Assembly (NCBI GenBank): GCA_022763285.1
Contig: JALEHB010000111.1
Location: forward strand, 1-55,022
Direction: 5' to 3'
Length of the DNA stretch: 55,022 bases
From: Pseudomonadales bacterium
GTDB taxonomy: Bacteria; Pseudomonadota; Gammaproteobacteria; Pseudomonadales; Pseudohongiellaceae
A model generated the notes under the pieces. That model was not told where the DNA came from. It saw only the letters and a program-made list of their open reading frames with translations, and did not search any database. The number at the start of each line of letters is the position of its first letter. Within the stretch, counting starts at the first letter, position 1. Of this stretch, positions 36,602 through 46,157 are shown piece after piece. Made by a program: the position numbers and the translations under genes.

Positions 36602-39600
36602 CTAGTCCAGGGAAGCCAGCAGTTTCTCGGCTTCTTTTACCTGCTCGTCATTGCCTTCCTTGATCACTTCCTGAAGGATTTCCCTGGCGCCCTCGGCATC
36701 ACCCATCTTCTGATAGGCATAGGCCAGTTCCAGTTTGGTGGCGGCCTCATCGTCATCGGACAATAATTCCACTTCCTCCACGTCCTGGACATCGAGGTCG
36801 TCATCATCATCGTCGGCCAGGAACTCCAGGTCTTCCAGTTCTTCCTCGGCCTCGTCGCTGGCCGCTTCCGAGGGTTTGTCGTCCTCATCGGCGATGGCAT
36901 CGAGATCGAAATCCACCTCATCGTCATCGCTGTCGGTGGCTGCCTTCTCTTCAGGCTTGTCAGTCTCGTCTACTTCGAATTCATCCAGGTCGAAGTCGAA
37001 ATCATCGGCATCATCAGCTGACTCGGGCGCGCTGTCTTGCTGCTCCGGCGTCTCGATGACGGTGTCTTCCAGATCGAAATCGAAAGTCTCCACTTCATCG
37101 TTGCTGGCTTTTTCCGGCGCAGGCTCGGCATCCAGTTCGTTCTTGTCGAAATCGAAGTCCACGGCATTTTCTTTATCCGCTTCCGGCTCTGGTGCTTCTG
37201 TTTCACTGTCATCCTGACCCGGCAAATCGTCGGTATCAAAGGCGAAGGTTTCCAGATCCAGGTCTTCTTCCTGCTCATCGGCGGCAGCCGCGTTGTCCGG
37301 CTTGCTGTCCTCGGCATCGAAATCGAAGGCTTCGATGTCCATGTCTTCCGGGTCCTTGCTGTCACCACTGGCCAGTTCAGGTTCGGCATCGTCATCGCTG
37401 TCCAGATCAAAGGCTTCCAGCGCTTCTTCTGCGGCTGGCTCGGGCTCCGCTTCATCCTCAGCTTTTTCGCCAGCTGCTTCCTCAGCTTCTTCCTCAGCCT
37501 TTTCTTCAGACTCTTCCCCTACCTCGTCATCGGCATCGGCATCAGCTTCGTCATCGCCACCCAGATCAAACATCATGTCGACGGCTTCCGGCTCCGATTC
37601 TTCCGAATCAAGCGCGCTTTCCTGTTCCGCTGATTTGGCCTTGTCTTCACTGTCGCCAGCCTGTTCTATCTCGTCGGAGAACTCAAAGCTGTCGTCATCA
37701 TCGAAGGCATCCAGATCGATACCCAGATCATCCAGGAAGGAACTGGTGTCTTCCTCTTCTTCCTCAGCAGCCTCGGGGGCGCTGCTTTCCGGGGGCTCGC
37801 TCTCTTCAGCTTCAGGCGTGGCATCGGCTTCAGGCTCGTCCGCCTGGGCTTCATCAAACCACTTGCGGTAGGTGTCGATCTCCCGATCCAGCACCGGGCT
37901 CTGCTGCTGGGCGATCATGTCCGCCTGCTCTTCAAAGGCAGCAAGATCACCCTTGCGAGCCAGTACTTCGGCCAGCTTCAGGCGCAGTTTGTCGTCATCT
38001 TCATCTTCGGCCAGTTGTTCCCGTAACAGATTGGCAGCGCGATCAAACTCACCCTCGTCAATCAGGGCGTCGGCCCGGGCAGCGATGTCATCCTCTGCGG
38101 CGGCCGGCTCTTCGGCTTCAAATTCGAAATCTGTGTCGTCCTGATCCTGATCCTGCTCATCGGCGATCTCCGGATTGCTGCCAATGATGTCATCCAGTTC
38201 GGCATCCAGTTCACTGTCATCAAGATCGTCCTGCAGCTCGGCGGCAGATTGCTCGGCAATATCGCCCCGGGCCGAGGCATCAAATTCCTTCTCCGCCAAC
38301 TCGTCCAGTTCATCGGCTTCGGTAGCCAGCTTGCTGGCGCGGTTACGACGCAGCAGCAAGACCACCAGCAGCAGGATTACCAATGCCGCAACCAGCGCCA
38401 TGGTAATGACATTGCCGGTCAGTATCCGCATCAGGTCATCCACCAGGCCGCCACTGGGACGGGCAAGCTGGCTGTCCTGTTCGGCGGCAGCGATGGCAGC
38501 CTGCTGGGCGGCCATGGCGGCAGCTTCGGCTTCGGCCTCGGCTGCGGCGGCAGCCAGGGATTCCTGCAGCTGTGCCAGTTGCAGATCCTGCAAGCGAATA
38601 ATTTCCTGGGCGTCGGCTATCTGTTCCTCAAGCGCCTGCAGCTGGGAATCCAGGTTCTCCCGTTCCAGCCGGGCCCGGTCGGCCTCTTCCTGTTGTACGG
38701 CCAGCTGGTTTTCCAGGTCTGCGATGCGCTCATCAAGCTCTGCCAATTCGGCACTGTCAGCGGCACCTCCGCTGGCAGAACTGGCATCGATTGCGTCACT
38801 GTCATCGCCGGCCACCACACTGAGCTGGCCCTGGGGTTCATCACTGTCAGGCTGATTCTGGGCCGGTGCCGCCAGGGGCTGGCTGTCGGCGAATTCCTGA
38901 TTCTGGCGGGAAATTTCGGTCAGGGCCTCATTGGCTGTGATCTCCTGCACTTCCGCCAGGCTCGGCACACGCAGGACTTCTCCACTGCGCATGCGGTTGA
39001 TATTGCCATCGATAAAGGCATCCGGGTTCAGGCGCTGGATGGCAACCATGGTTTGCTGCAGGGAGACACTGTTATTGGGTCGTACCCGCAGGGCGATGTC
39101 AGTCAGGGTATCGGCATTGGAAGTAGTAACGGTCTCTTGCTGCTCAGCCTCCTCGGCTTCCGGTTCCACCGATGCATCCAGAGCCTGCTCGGTGTCGGCG
39201 GCTTGATCAGCGGCTTCTTCCTCGGCCACTGGCTCCGCGCTGGCAATCTGTTCATCGCTGTCCTGTGGCTCTACTGCTGGCTCGGCACCTTCGGTTTCGG
39301 CGATGGCCGCTGCGGCAGGCTCTGGCTCGGAGCTTTCCGGGGCCGGGTCGGCAGCGCTGGTTTCCGGCATGGCTTCCGGCTCAACAACTTCAGGCGTTTG
39401 CGGGGCGCTTACCGCCGGGGCCCGGGTTTGGGGCTCAGCTTGCGGCTGCACTGCCGGGCTGCTATCAGCAGGCGGCTCCAGCACCGGGCTGATGGGCTGG
39501 CGCACTGGCGCATTGCCCTGGGCCTGGTCGTTAAAGACCGGCAGGTCCAGCAGAATGGTGTGCTCGCTCAACAGGCGACCGCTGGGCCAGCGGGTTTCGA

Positions 39601-39925
39601 GAATAAAATTCAGATAGGGCTCGCGCACAACCTGGTTGCTGGTGAGCACCACGAAATTGCCCTGGGCAGTGGATTCGATGGAGAAACGGATATCGGAGAG
39701 AAAGCCAACACGATCGATGTTGAAGCGCTGAAAATCGTCCAGGGACGCCATTTGCACATTGACGTCTTCGAGGCGGGTATCCCCCAGCTGCAGGATCTCG
39801 ATACGGACCCTAAGTGGTTGATTCAAAGCCGATTCGACGGAAACAGAGCCAAGCCCCAGGGCCAGTACCTGAGATGCCATGCCGCTCAGCAGCAGGGCCA
39901 GAATCACGAAGGATTTACGAAGCAT
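36602..39925 (-). CDS. fimV: FimV/HubP-like polar landmark protein
   Basis: FimV-type proteins mark the cell pole and help place type IV pili, flagella and chemotaxis proteins. The 1107-residue chain has a signal peptide (1-22), a FimV N-terminal periplasmic domain (about 23-130), a proline/glutamate-rich linker (140-265), a LysM peptidoglycan-binding domain (about 272-322), a coiled coil (390-480), a single membrane helix (505-527), a TPR-like helical part (615-690), a very acidic region (700-1055) with about seven degenerate FDFD repeats, and the C-terminal FimV motif (1058-1105). Its neighbours asd and truA flank fimV as in Pseudomonas. Confidence 0.95.
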   Translation of the reverse strand: MLRKSFVILALLLSGMASQVLALGLGSVSVESALNQPLRVRIEILQLGDTRLEDVNVQMASLDDFQRFNIDRVGFLSDIRFSIESTAQGNFVVLTSNQVVREPYLNFILETRWPSGRLLSEHTILLDLPVFNDQAQGNAPVRQPISPVLEPPADSSPAVQPQAEPQTRAPAVSAPQTPEVVEPEAMPETSAADPAPESSEPEPAAAAIAETEGAEPAVEPQDSDEQIASAEPVAEEEAADQAADTEQALDASVEPEAEEAEQQETVTTSNADTLTDIALRVRPNNSVSLQQTMVAIQRLNPDAFIDGNINRMRSGEVLRVPSLAEVQEITANEALTEISRQNQEFADSQPLAAPAQNQPDSDEPQGQLSVVAGDDSDAIDASSASGGAADSAELAELDERIADLENQLAVQQEEADRARLERENLDSQLQALEEQIADAQEIIRLQDLQLAQLQESLAAAAAEAEAEAAAMAAQQAAIAAAEQDSQLARPSGGLVDDLMRILTGNVITMALVAALVILLLVVLLLRRNRASKLATEADELDELAEKEFDASARGDIAEQSAAELQDDLDDSELDAELDDIIGSNPEIADEQDQDQDDTDFEFEAEEPAAAEDDIAARADALIDEGEFDRAANLLREQLAEDEDDDKLRLKLAEVLARKGDLAAFEEQADMIAQQQSPVLDREIDTYRKWFDEAQADEPEADATPEAEESEPPESSAPEAAEEEEEDTSSFLDDLGIDLDAFDDDDSFEFSDEIEQAGDSEDKAKSAEQESALDSEESEPEAVDMMFDLGGDDEADADADDEVGEESEEKAEEEAEEAAGEKAEDEAEPEPAAEEALEAFDLDSDDDAEPELASGDSKDPEDMDIEAFDFDAEDSKPDNAAAADEQEEDLDLETFAFDTDDLPGQDDSETEAPEPEADKENAVDFDFDKNELDAEPAPEKASNDEVETFDFDLEDTVIETPEQQDSAPESADDADDFDFDLDEFEVDETDKPEEKAATDSDDDEVDFDLDAIADEDDKPSEAASDEAEEELEDLEFLADDDDDDLDVQDVEEVELLSDDDEAATKLELAYAYQKMGDAEGAREILQEVIKEGNDEQVKEAEKLLASLD

Positions 39926-40139
39926 ATTCCCTTAGTTCTCACAATCACGCAGGCCATCTGTCACGGAATCGGCCCAAGTGCCTGATATCCAAAACAATAG
40001 CATGCGGAACATCCTGGAAAAGCTGGCCGGTCGCCTGGGCGAAATCCGGTCCGGGCGGGCCTTTCTCCGGCCCTGATTGTCGCTACCCAGCGAGTATGCT
40101 GATGCCCTGCTTGTCCCCGAATACATTCTGCCAACCGCC

Positions 40140-40160
40140 GACCGGACCCGGGGCCCGGTC
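40140..40160. repeat. GC-rich hairpin in the asd-fimV spacer
   Basis: GACCGG (40140-40145) and CCGGTC (40155-40160) pair around a loop that can itself form CCC-GGG. No T-run follows on either strand. Confidence 0.4.
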
Positions 40161-40170
40161 AGCAAGTTAG

Positions 40171-40237
40171 TGAATACTGTTGCCGCAGTTGATGGCTTTA
40201 TTAAGCCGATTTCTTCACTACGGCCTGCAAGTATTCA
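40171..40237. repeat. Long imperfect stem directly after asd
   Basis: TGAATACT (40171-40178) and AGTATTCA (40230-40237) are perfect inverted copies, and the stem can extend inward (TTGC with GCAA) with a bulge. The interior holds a small hairpin GGCTT-TATT-AAGCC (40194-40207). It abuts the asd stop codon (40238-40240). It could stabilise the asd 3' end, end transcription with Rho, or bind a regulator. Confidence 0.45.
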
Positions 40238-41257
40238 TTACAAATAGCTTTTTATCAACTCTTCAGCAATCTGAACTGAGTTTAAGGCTGCACCTTTGCG
40301 GACATTATCGGCCACCACCCAGAGATTTATACCGTTGCTCATAGAGATATCCTGCCGGATTCGACCCACGAAAACTGCGTCCTGGCCCGCAGAATCATGG
40401 ACTGCCGTGGGATAGCCGCCGTCTTCGCGCTCGTCCATCACCACCACACCGGAGGCCTGGGACAGCAATTGCCGCACTTCCTGCTCGCTGATGGGCTGCT
40501 CGGTCTCGATCTGTACTGCCTCTGAATGGCCGTAGAACACCGGAACACGCACACAGGTGGCGCTGACCCGGATATCCTCGTCAGCGAAGATCTTCTGGGT
40601 CTCCCAGACCATCTTCATCTCTTCCTTGGTATAGCCGTTGTCCATGAACTGGTCGATATGGGGCAAGGCATTGAAGGCGATCTGCCGCGGATAGACCTCG
40701 GCCTTGGCCTCACGGCCATTGAGCAGTTCTGCCGTCTGGCGGGCCAGTTCCTCAATGGCAGCCTTGCCGGTGCCGGAGACTGCCTGATAGGTAGCCACGC
40801 TGATACGCTTGATCCGGGCCGCATCATGAATCGGCTTCAGGGCCACCAGCATCTGGATGGTGGAGCAATTGGGGTTGGCGATGATATTGCGGGTCTTGTA
40901 ACCGGCAATCGCGTCCGCATTGACCTCCGGCACCACCAGGGGAATATCGCTTTCGTAGCGAAAATGGGAGGTGTTGTCGATGACCACACAGCCCGCCGCG
41001 CCGGCCTTGGGCGCGAATTCGGCGGAAATACTGCCACCGGCGGAAAACAGCCCGATCTGCGCCTTGCCGAAATCAAACTCCGCCAGATTGCCCACGGTCA
41101 CGGGTTTGTTGTTGAACATCACGGTGCTGCCGGCAGAGCGCTCGCTGGCCAGGGGATAGAGATTGTTAACCGGGAACTTGCGCTGCTCCAGAATGCTGAG
41201 CATCGCCTCTCCCACCGCACCGGTGGCGCCAACCACCGCAACATCATAACCACTCAT
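40238..41257 (-). CDS. asd: Aspartate-semialdehyde dehydrogenase
   Basis: Asd reduces aspartyl phosphate to aspartate semialdehyde, the branch point to lysine/diaminopimelate, threonine and methionine. The 339-residue product has the NADP-binding GATGAVG (10-16), the catalytic cysteine in NPNCSTIQM (Cys131) and YQAVSGTGKAAIEEL. It is the shorter Asd type (USG-1-like lineage) common in many bacteria. The gene lies 43 bases after leuD; leuB, usually found between them in pseudomonads, is missing. Confidence 0.96.
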   Translation of the reverse strand: MSGYDVAVVGATGAVGEAMLSILEQRKFPVNNLYPLASERSAGSTVMFNNKPVTVGNLAEFDFGKAQIGLFSAGGSISAEFAPKAGAAGCVVIDNTSHFRYESDIPLVVPEVNADAIAGYKTRNIIANPNCSTIQMLVALKPIHDAARIKRISVATYQAVSGTGKAAIEELARQTAELLNGREAKAEVYPRQIAFNALPHIDQFMDNGYTKEEMKMVWETQKIFADEDIRVSATCVRVPVFYGHSEAVQIETEQPISEQEVRQLLSQASGVVVMDEREDGGYPTAVHDSAGQDAVFVGRIRQDISMSNGINLWVVADNVRKGAALNSVQIAEELIKSYL

Positions 41258-41300
41258 TAGCTTTCTCTTTATATTCAGTTAGTTGCAAAGTTTTTCTAAT

Positions 41301-41972
41301 TCAGCTTCCAGAGTCCTGGCTGGCGGCCTCGGGCTGCACGAAGTACCAGGGAGACTGCTTGCGCCAGTTGTCTTCGAAGGCGCGAATCGTATCCGCATCC
41401 TCCAGGGTCAGGCCAATATCATCCAGACCATCCAGCAGGCACTGCTTGCGGAAGGCGTCCACCTCGAAGGCAATCTCACTGCCATCGGGCTTGATGATCA
41501 CTTGCCGGCTCAGGTCCACTTCCAGCTCATAACCCTCGGTGGCGGTCACTTCTTCAAACAGCTTGGAGACAATTTCTTTATCAAGAACAATGGGTAATAT
41601 GCCATTCTTAAAGCAATTGTTATAAAAGATGTCGGCAAAGCTCGGGGCGATCAGCACGCGAAAGCCGTAGTCATCCAGAGCCCAGGGAGCGTGCTCGCGG
41701 GATGAGCCACAGCCAAAGTTATCCCGGGCCAGCAACACGCTGGCGCCCTGATAACGGGGCTGATTCAGCACAAAATCCGGGTTCAGGGGCCGTTGGCTGT
41801 TATCGGCATCGGGCTCGCCCTTGTCCAGGTAGCGGTGCTCATCGAAGAGATTGACCCCGAATCCGGTACGCTTGATGGACTTGAGGAATTGCTTGGGAAT
41901 GATGAAGTCGGTATCCACATTGGCCCGGTTGAGGGGCAGAACGATACCTTTAACCACTGAAAACTTTTTCAT
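41301..41972 (-). CDS. leuD: 3-isopropylmalate dehydratase small subunit
   Basis: LeuD pairs with LeuC to isomerise 2- to 3-isopropylmalate in leucine synthesis. The product has [41 protein letters not shown] and [14 protein letters not shown], the aconitase swivel-domain hallmarks. The ATG at 41972 gives 223 residues; a 15-codon upstream extension in frame overlaps the leuC end and has no family support. It lies 25 bases after leuC. Confidence 0.96.
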   Translation of the reverse strand: MKKFSVVKGIVLPLNRANVDTDFIIPKQFLKSIKRTGFGVNLFDEHRYLDKGEPDADNSQRPLNPDFVLNQPRYQGASVLLARDNFGCGSSREHAPWALDDYGFRVLIAPSFADIFYNNCFKNGILPIVLDKEIVSKLFEEVTATEGYELEVDLSRQVIIKPDGSEIAFEVDAFRKQCLLDGLDDIGLTLEDADTIRAFEDNWRKQSPWYFVQPEAASQDSGS

Positions 41973-41997
41973 AACTCTTTGATCCTTCTGATATTCC

Positions 41998-43419
41998 TCA
42001 GTCCAGTTCGCGCACATCCACGAAGTGACCGGCGATGGCAGCCGCTGCCGCCATGGCCGGGCTCACCAGATGGGTACGGCCCCCGCGGCCCTGACGGCCT
42101 TCGAAATTGCGGTTGGAGGTGGATGCACAATGCTTGCCCTCTCCCAGTTGGTCGGCATTCATGGCCAGACACATGGAGCAGCCCGGCTCACGCCATTGCA
42201 GTCCGGCTGCCTCGAAAATCTTGTCCAGCCCCTCGGCCTCTGCCTGCTGTTTCACCACGCCGGAGCCAGGAACCACCATGGCCAGTTCCACCGAGTCGGC
42301 TACGCGTTTGCCCTGCACCACTTTGGCGGCTTCGCGCAGGTCCTCGATGCGGGAATTGGTGCAGGAACCGATGAAAATGCAATCCAGCTTGATGTCGCGA
42401 ATGGCTTCGCCGCCCTGCAAGCCCATGTATTTCAGGGCCTGCTGGATATTGTCACGGCGCGTGGCATCGCTTTCCTGGGCCGGGTCCGGCACTCGCCCGC
42501 TGATGGGTGCCACCATCTCTGGCGAAGTGCCCCAGGTCACCTGGGGTTCAATATCAGCAGCATTCAGGGTCACCACCTGATCAAACACGGCATCCTCGTC
42601 GCTCACCAGCTTGAGCCAGGCCTCACAGGCCTGCTCCCAGAGCTCCCCTTTGGGGGCGAAGGGGCGTCCTTCGATGTAATCCAGGGTGGTCTGGTCCACC
42701 GCGATCAAACCGGCGCGGGCACCGGCCTCAATGGCCATATTACACACGGTCATGCGCCCTTCGACGCTCAGGGAACGGATGGCTTCTCCTGCAAATTCAA
42801 TGGTATAGCCCGTGCCGCCGGCGGTGCCGATCTTGCCAATAATGGCCAGCACCACGTCTTTGGCTGTGACGCCGGTCTTGAGCTGGCCGTCAACCTGCAC
42901 CAGCATGTTCTTCATCTTTTTCTGCATCAGGCACTGGGTGGCCAGCACATGCTCCACCTCCGAGGTACCAATACCATGGGCCAGGGCACCCAGGGCGCCA
43001 TGGGTGGAGGTATGGGAGTCTCCGCAGACGATGGTCATGCCTGGCAGGGTGGCCCCCTGCTCCGGTCCGACCACATGCACGATACCTTGACGCATATCGG
43101 TCATTTTCAGCTCGAAGATATTGAATTCCTTACAGTTATCATCGAGTGTGCGAACCTGGGTCTTGGAGATGGGGTCCTTGATGCCCTCAAGACCACGGCT
43201 GCGCTCATCCCTGGTCGTGGGGATGTTGTGATCCGGGGTGGCGAAATTGGCATCGGCACGCCATGGCAGACGCCCGGCCAGACGCAGGCCTTCAAAGGCC
43301 TGGGGCGAGGTAACCTCATGAATCAGGTGCCGATCGATGTAAATCAGCGCAGTGCCGTCAGGGCGCTGTTTCACCAGATGTGCATCCCAGATCTTGTCAT
43401 ATAAGGTTTTACCGCTCAT
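41998..43419 (-). CDS. leuC: 3-isopropylmalate dehydratase large subunit
   Basis: LeuC is the iron-sulfur subunit of isopropylmalate isomerase. The 473-residue aconitase-like protein has the cluster cysteines in [13 protein letters not shown] and in the later CSMCLAMN, plus [17 protein letters not shown] and [16 protein letters not shown]. It heads the leuC-leuD-asd group. The 84-base gap upstream is strongly AT-rich and holds an inverted repeat (43457-43475). No LysR-type regulator gene is next to it in this window. Confidence 0.97.
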   Translation of the reverse strand: MSGKTLYDKIWDAHLVKQRPDGTALIYIDRHLIHEVTSPQAFEGLRLAGRLPWRADANFATPDHNIPTTRDERSRGLEGIKDPISKTQVRTLDDNCKEFNIFELKMTDMRQGIVHVVGPEQGATLPGMTIVCGDSHTSTHGALGALAHGIGTSEVEHVLATQCLMQKKMKNMLVQVDGQLKTGVTAKDVVLAIIGKIGTAGGTGYTIEFAGEAIRSLSVEGRMTVCNMAIEAGARAGLIAVDQTTLDYIEGRPFAPKGELWEQACEAWLKLVSDEDAVFDQVVTLNAADIEPQVTWGTSPEMVAPISGRVPDPAQESDATRRDNIQQALKYMGLQGGEAIRDIKLDCIFIGSCTNSRIEDLREAAKVVQGKRVADSVELAMVVPGSGVVKQQAEAEGLDKIFEAAGLQWREPGCSMCLAMNADQLGEGKHCASTSNRNFEGRQGRGGRTHLVSPAMAAAAAIAGHFVDVRELD

Positions 43420-43456
43420 GACTATTTCCTACCTAATAAAGCAAATTAATAAATTA

Positions 43457-43475
43457 ATATATCTTGTTGATATAT
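43457..43475. promoter_or_regulatory. AT-rich inverted repeat upstream of leuC, possible operator
   Basis: ATATATC-TTGTT-GATATAT is a perfect 7-base inverted repeat in a short AT-rich island between aroC and leuC. Several TATATA-like -10 candidates occur around it on the minus strand, but none has a good -35 at 17 bases. The site is in the right place to control leuC. Confidence 0.4.
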
Positions 43476-43503
43476 AGCGTTTTAGTGAGCCGGAAAAATG
43501 ACT

Positions 43504-44571
43504 CTAAGCGCGGTTATCCGCGTTCTGCGCCCGGTCGCGCAGCAGATGGTCCATCAATACCAGGGCCATCATGGCCTCGGCAATAGGGGTGGCCCGGATG
43601 CCGACACAGGGATCATGGCGACCGGTGGTCACCACTTCTTCCGGCTCGCCATCTACATTCACGGTCTTGCCGGGAATGCGAATACTGGAGGTGGGCTTCA
43701 GGGCCAGATGGGCCAGCAGATCCTGACCGCTGGATATCCCGCCCAACACACCACCGGCATGATTGCTGAGGAAACCCTCGGGGCTAATCTCATCCCGGTG
43801 CTCGGTGCCTTTTTGCTCCACCGAGTCAAAGCCTGCGCCGATCTCCACGCCCTTGACGGCATTGATGCTCATCAGCGCCTTGGCCAGATCCGCATCCAGG
43901 CGGTCAAAAATGGGCTCGCCCAGGCCCACCGGCACACCCTCGGCGCGCACGCTGATACGGGCGCCGATGGAATTGCCTTCCTTGTTCAAAGCCGTCATAT
44001 AGGCTTCCATTTCCGCCACCTTGTCAGCATCGGGGCAGAAAAAGGGGTTGTTCTCTATCTCTGCGGCATCGAACTTCTCAGCCTTGATGGGCCCAAGCTG
44101 GCTCAGCCAGCCCTGAATCCGGATGCCCTTGCCCACCAGGTACTTCTTGGCGATGGCACCGGCGGCGACGCGCATGGCAGTTTCCCGGGCGGAGGCACGA
44201 CCCCCACCCCGATAGTCCCGCAAACCGTACTTTTTAAAGTAGGTGAAGTCCGCATGGGCAGGACGAAACTGGTCCTTGATCTTGCTGTAGTCCTTGGAGC
44301 GCTGATCGGTATTTTCAATCAGCAGGCCAATGGGGGTGCCCGTGGTCTTGCCTTCGAAGACACCGGACAGAATCTTTACCGCATCATCCTCCCGGCGCTG
44401 GGTGGTGAAACGGGACTGACCCGGCTTGCGACGATCCAGGTCATGCTGCAAATCGGCTTCACTCAGCTCCAATCCTGGCGGACAACCATCCACCACACAA
44501 CCAAGCGCCGGGCCATGGCTTTCGCCAAAGCTGGTCACTGTAAAGAGCTTACCGAAAGTATTACCTGACAT
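43504..44571 (-). CDS. aroC: Chorismate synthase
   Basis: AroC makes chorismate from EPSP using reduced FMN, closing the shikimate pathway that feeds the trp genes nearby. The product has the opening [18 protein letters not shown] and [10 protein letters not shown], then [21 protein letters not shown], and the C-terminal [16 protein letters not shown]. The ATG at 44571 is chosen because the conserved sequence starts there; the 14-codon extension to 44613 is alanine/proline-rich and non-conserved. 355 residues is normal. It lies 60 bases downstream of prmB. Confidence 0.97.
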   Translation of the reverse strand: MSGNTFGKLFTVTSFGESHGPALGCVVDGCPPGLELSEADLQHDLDRRKPGQSRFTTQRREDDAVKILSGVFEGKTTGTPIGLLIENTDQRSKDYSKIKDQFRPAHADFTYFKKYGLRDYRGGGRASARETAMRVAAGAIAKKYLVGKGIRIQGWLSQLGPIKAEKFDAAEIENNPFFCPDADKVAEMEAYMTALNKEGNSIGARISVRAEGVPVGLGEPIFDRLDADLAKALMSINAVKGVEIGAGFDSVEQKGTEHRDEISPEGFLSNHAGGVLGGISSGQDLLAHLALKPTSSIRIPGKTVNVDGEPEEVVTTGRHDPCVGIRATPIAEAMMALVLMDHLLRDRAQNADNRA

Positions 44572-44631
44572 CTGAATCTCGCTAGCGGAAGGCTGAGGGG
44601 CGGCAGGAGCCAAAAAGCACGCGATTATACA

Positions 44632-45510
44632 CTAATTAAACTCGTCCCTGAACTGCTCCAGTTGCCGGCGCGTCAGGGCAAACACCCCTTCCCCGCCTTC
44701 TTCAAATTCCAGCCACAGAAGAGGTACTGCCGATAATCTTTCCTGCAAGGCCGCGGCACTATAGCCCACTTCCATGACCAGCAGGCCCCGCTCTTCCAGA
44801 TAATCTGCAGCCTGGCGCAGAATACTCAGAGGAATGGCCAGGCCCTGATCCTCACTCAGCAGACCCTGGCGCGGTTCATGACTGAATTCTGGCGCCAACT
44901 CCGCCACTTCCTCGGCACTGACATAGGGCGGATTGCTGACTATCAGGTCATAGCGCCCCGACAGGTCTGTAAACAGATCGGACTGGCAGGTGCTGACCCG
45001 CCCAGCCAGACCATGCAGCTTGATATTCTCTGCCGCCAGGTCCAGGCAATCGGCAGAGATATCCGCCAGGCAAACCTGGCTGGCGGGAAATTCCAGCGCA
45101 GCGGCAATACCGATGCAACCACCGCCGCAACACAGATCCAGTATCTGCCCGGGACTGGCGGCCAGCATCGGTTGAAAGCGGTTGGCAATCAGTTCGGCGA
45201 TGGGTGATCTTGGCACCAGGGCGCGGGGGTCACAGATAAATTCATGACCGGCAAACCAGGCCCTTCCCAGCAAATAGGCTGCCGGGACCTTGTCTTCGAT
45301 CCGTTTCGCGCGCAGGGCGTCCAGGGAATTTTCTTGCTGCGCCGACAATTCGCCTGTCAATGCCTCTACCGGCTGATCAAAGTCAATGCCCAATTCGCAG
45401 TAGACCAGATACACCGCCTCATCGAGTGGCGTGGCAGTGCCGTGGGAAAAACTGAGCCCGGCCCGGGCCATTTCCTCGGCAAACTGGTATATATAGTCGC
45501 GTATTTGCAT
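44632..45510 (-). CDS. prmB: 50S ribosomal protein L3 N5-glutamine methyltransferase
   Basis: PrmB methylates a glutamine of ribosomal protein L3. The 292-residue product has the SAM-binding ILDLCCGGGCIGIAAAL and the catalytic NPPY in IVSNPPYVSAEEV. The following ELAPEFSHEPRQGL is typical of PrmB; its paralogue PrmC (release-factor methylase) differs there. The gene precedes aroC, a common pairing. It diverges from folE across about 98 bases. Confidence 0.93.
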   Translation of the reverse strand: MQIRDYIYQFAEEMARAGLSFSHGTATPLDEAVYLVYCELGIDFDQPVEALTGELSAQQENSLDALRAKRIEDKVPAAYLLGRAWFAGHEFICDPRALVPRSPIAELIANRFQPMLAASPGQILDLCCGGGCIGIAAALEFPASQVCLADISADCLDLAAENIKLHGLAGRVSTCQSDLFTDLSGRYDLIVSNPPYVSAEEVAELAPEFSHEPRQGLLSEDQGLAIPLSILRQAADYLEERGLLVMEVGYSAAALQERLSAVPLLWLEFEEGGEGVFALTRRQLEQFRDEFN

Positions 45511-45608
45511 CGCTGTCAGCCTCAGACCTGACCGGAAAAAGCTTTACCCCAAAGTCGGGTTATCGTAGGGTAGCCATCAAAATTTAGCCGACATATGAGC
45601 CCGTGACT

Positions 45609-46157
45609 ATGCAGGATATGGAAAACTCTTTTCTGGACATCATCAAAGCCATTGGTGAAGACCCCGAGCGCCCCGGTTTGGTGGACACACCCAAACGCGC
45701 CGCCAAGGCCATGGAATTTCTGATGCAGGGCTATGACATGGATATTGATGAGGTCATCAATAATGCCATGTTTCCTTCAGACACCGACGAGATGGTCATC
45801 GTCAAGAATATCGAACTCTATTCCATGTGCGAACATCATATGCTGCCCTTTATAGGCAAGTGCCATGTCGCCTACATTCCCAAAGGCAAGGTCATCGGCC
45901 TGTCAAAAATCGCCCGCCTGGTGGATGTCTTTGCCAGGCGTCTGCAAATTCAGGAAAACCTGACCAACAATATCGCCAATTGCATAGTGGAAAAAACCGG
46001 TGCAGCTGGCGCAGCGGTCATTATCGAAGCTCAACATATGTGCATGATGATGCGAGGTGTCGAAAAGCAGAATTCGGTGATGACCACCTCCTGCATGCTG
46101 GGCGCTTTCAGGACCAAGGCCAGCACCCGCAATGAGTTCCTGTCACTGATCGACTAA
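45609..46157 (+). CDS. folE: GTP cyclohydrolase I
   Basis: FolE opens GTP to dihydroneopterin triphosphate, the first step of folate and (via QueD) queuosine synthesis. Zinc ligands are visible as Cys74 and His77 (in CEHHMLPF) and Cys145 (in HMCMMMRG). The ATG at 45609 follows a weak GAG; a GTG at 45603 is also in frame, so the start is uncertain by two codons. The stop interlocks with that of the opposing gene (TAA and TAG share bases 46155-46156). Confidence 0.96.
   Translation: MQDMENSFLDIIKAIGEDPERPGLVDTPKRAAKAMEFLMQGYDMDIDEVINNAMFPSDTDEMVIVKNIELYSMCEHHMLPFIGKCHVAYIPKGKVIGLSKIARLVDVFARRLQIQENLTNNIANCIVEKTGAAGAAVIIEAQHMCMMMRGVEKQNSVMTTSCMLGAFRTKASTRNEFLSLID

Larger units (their letters stand above)
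39926..40237. other. 312-base region between asd and fimV with two inverted repeats
   Basis: The two flanking genes run in the same direction, so this spacer must hold the fimV leader and possibly its promoter. It contains a GC-rich hairpin (40140-40160) and a long imperfect stem (40171-40237) that starts at the base after the asd stop. Neither is followed by a T-run. No convincing gene or clean promoter was seen. Confidence 0.5.

Noticed and set aside
38249-39985. Long plus-strand open frame (over 570 codons) inside fimV, and another at 37192-38187
   Set aside because: Both lie antisense to fimV and follow from its biased Asp/Glu/Ala codon use. The translations have no recognisable domains, and the fimV frame has clear domains throughout.
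42025-44568. Long plus-strand frames opposite leuC and aroC
   Set aside because: They are shadows of highly conserved genes with no ribosome site and no domains.
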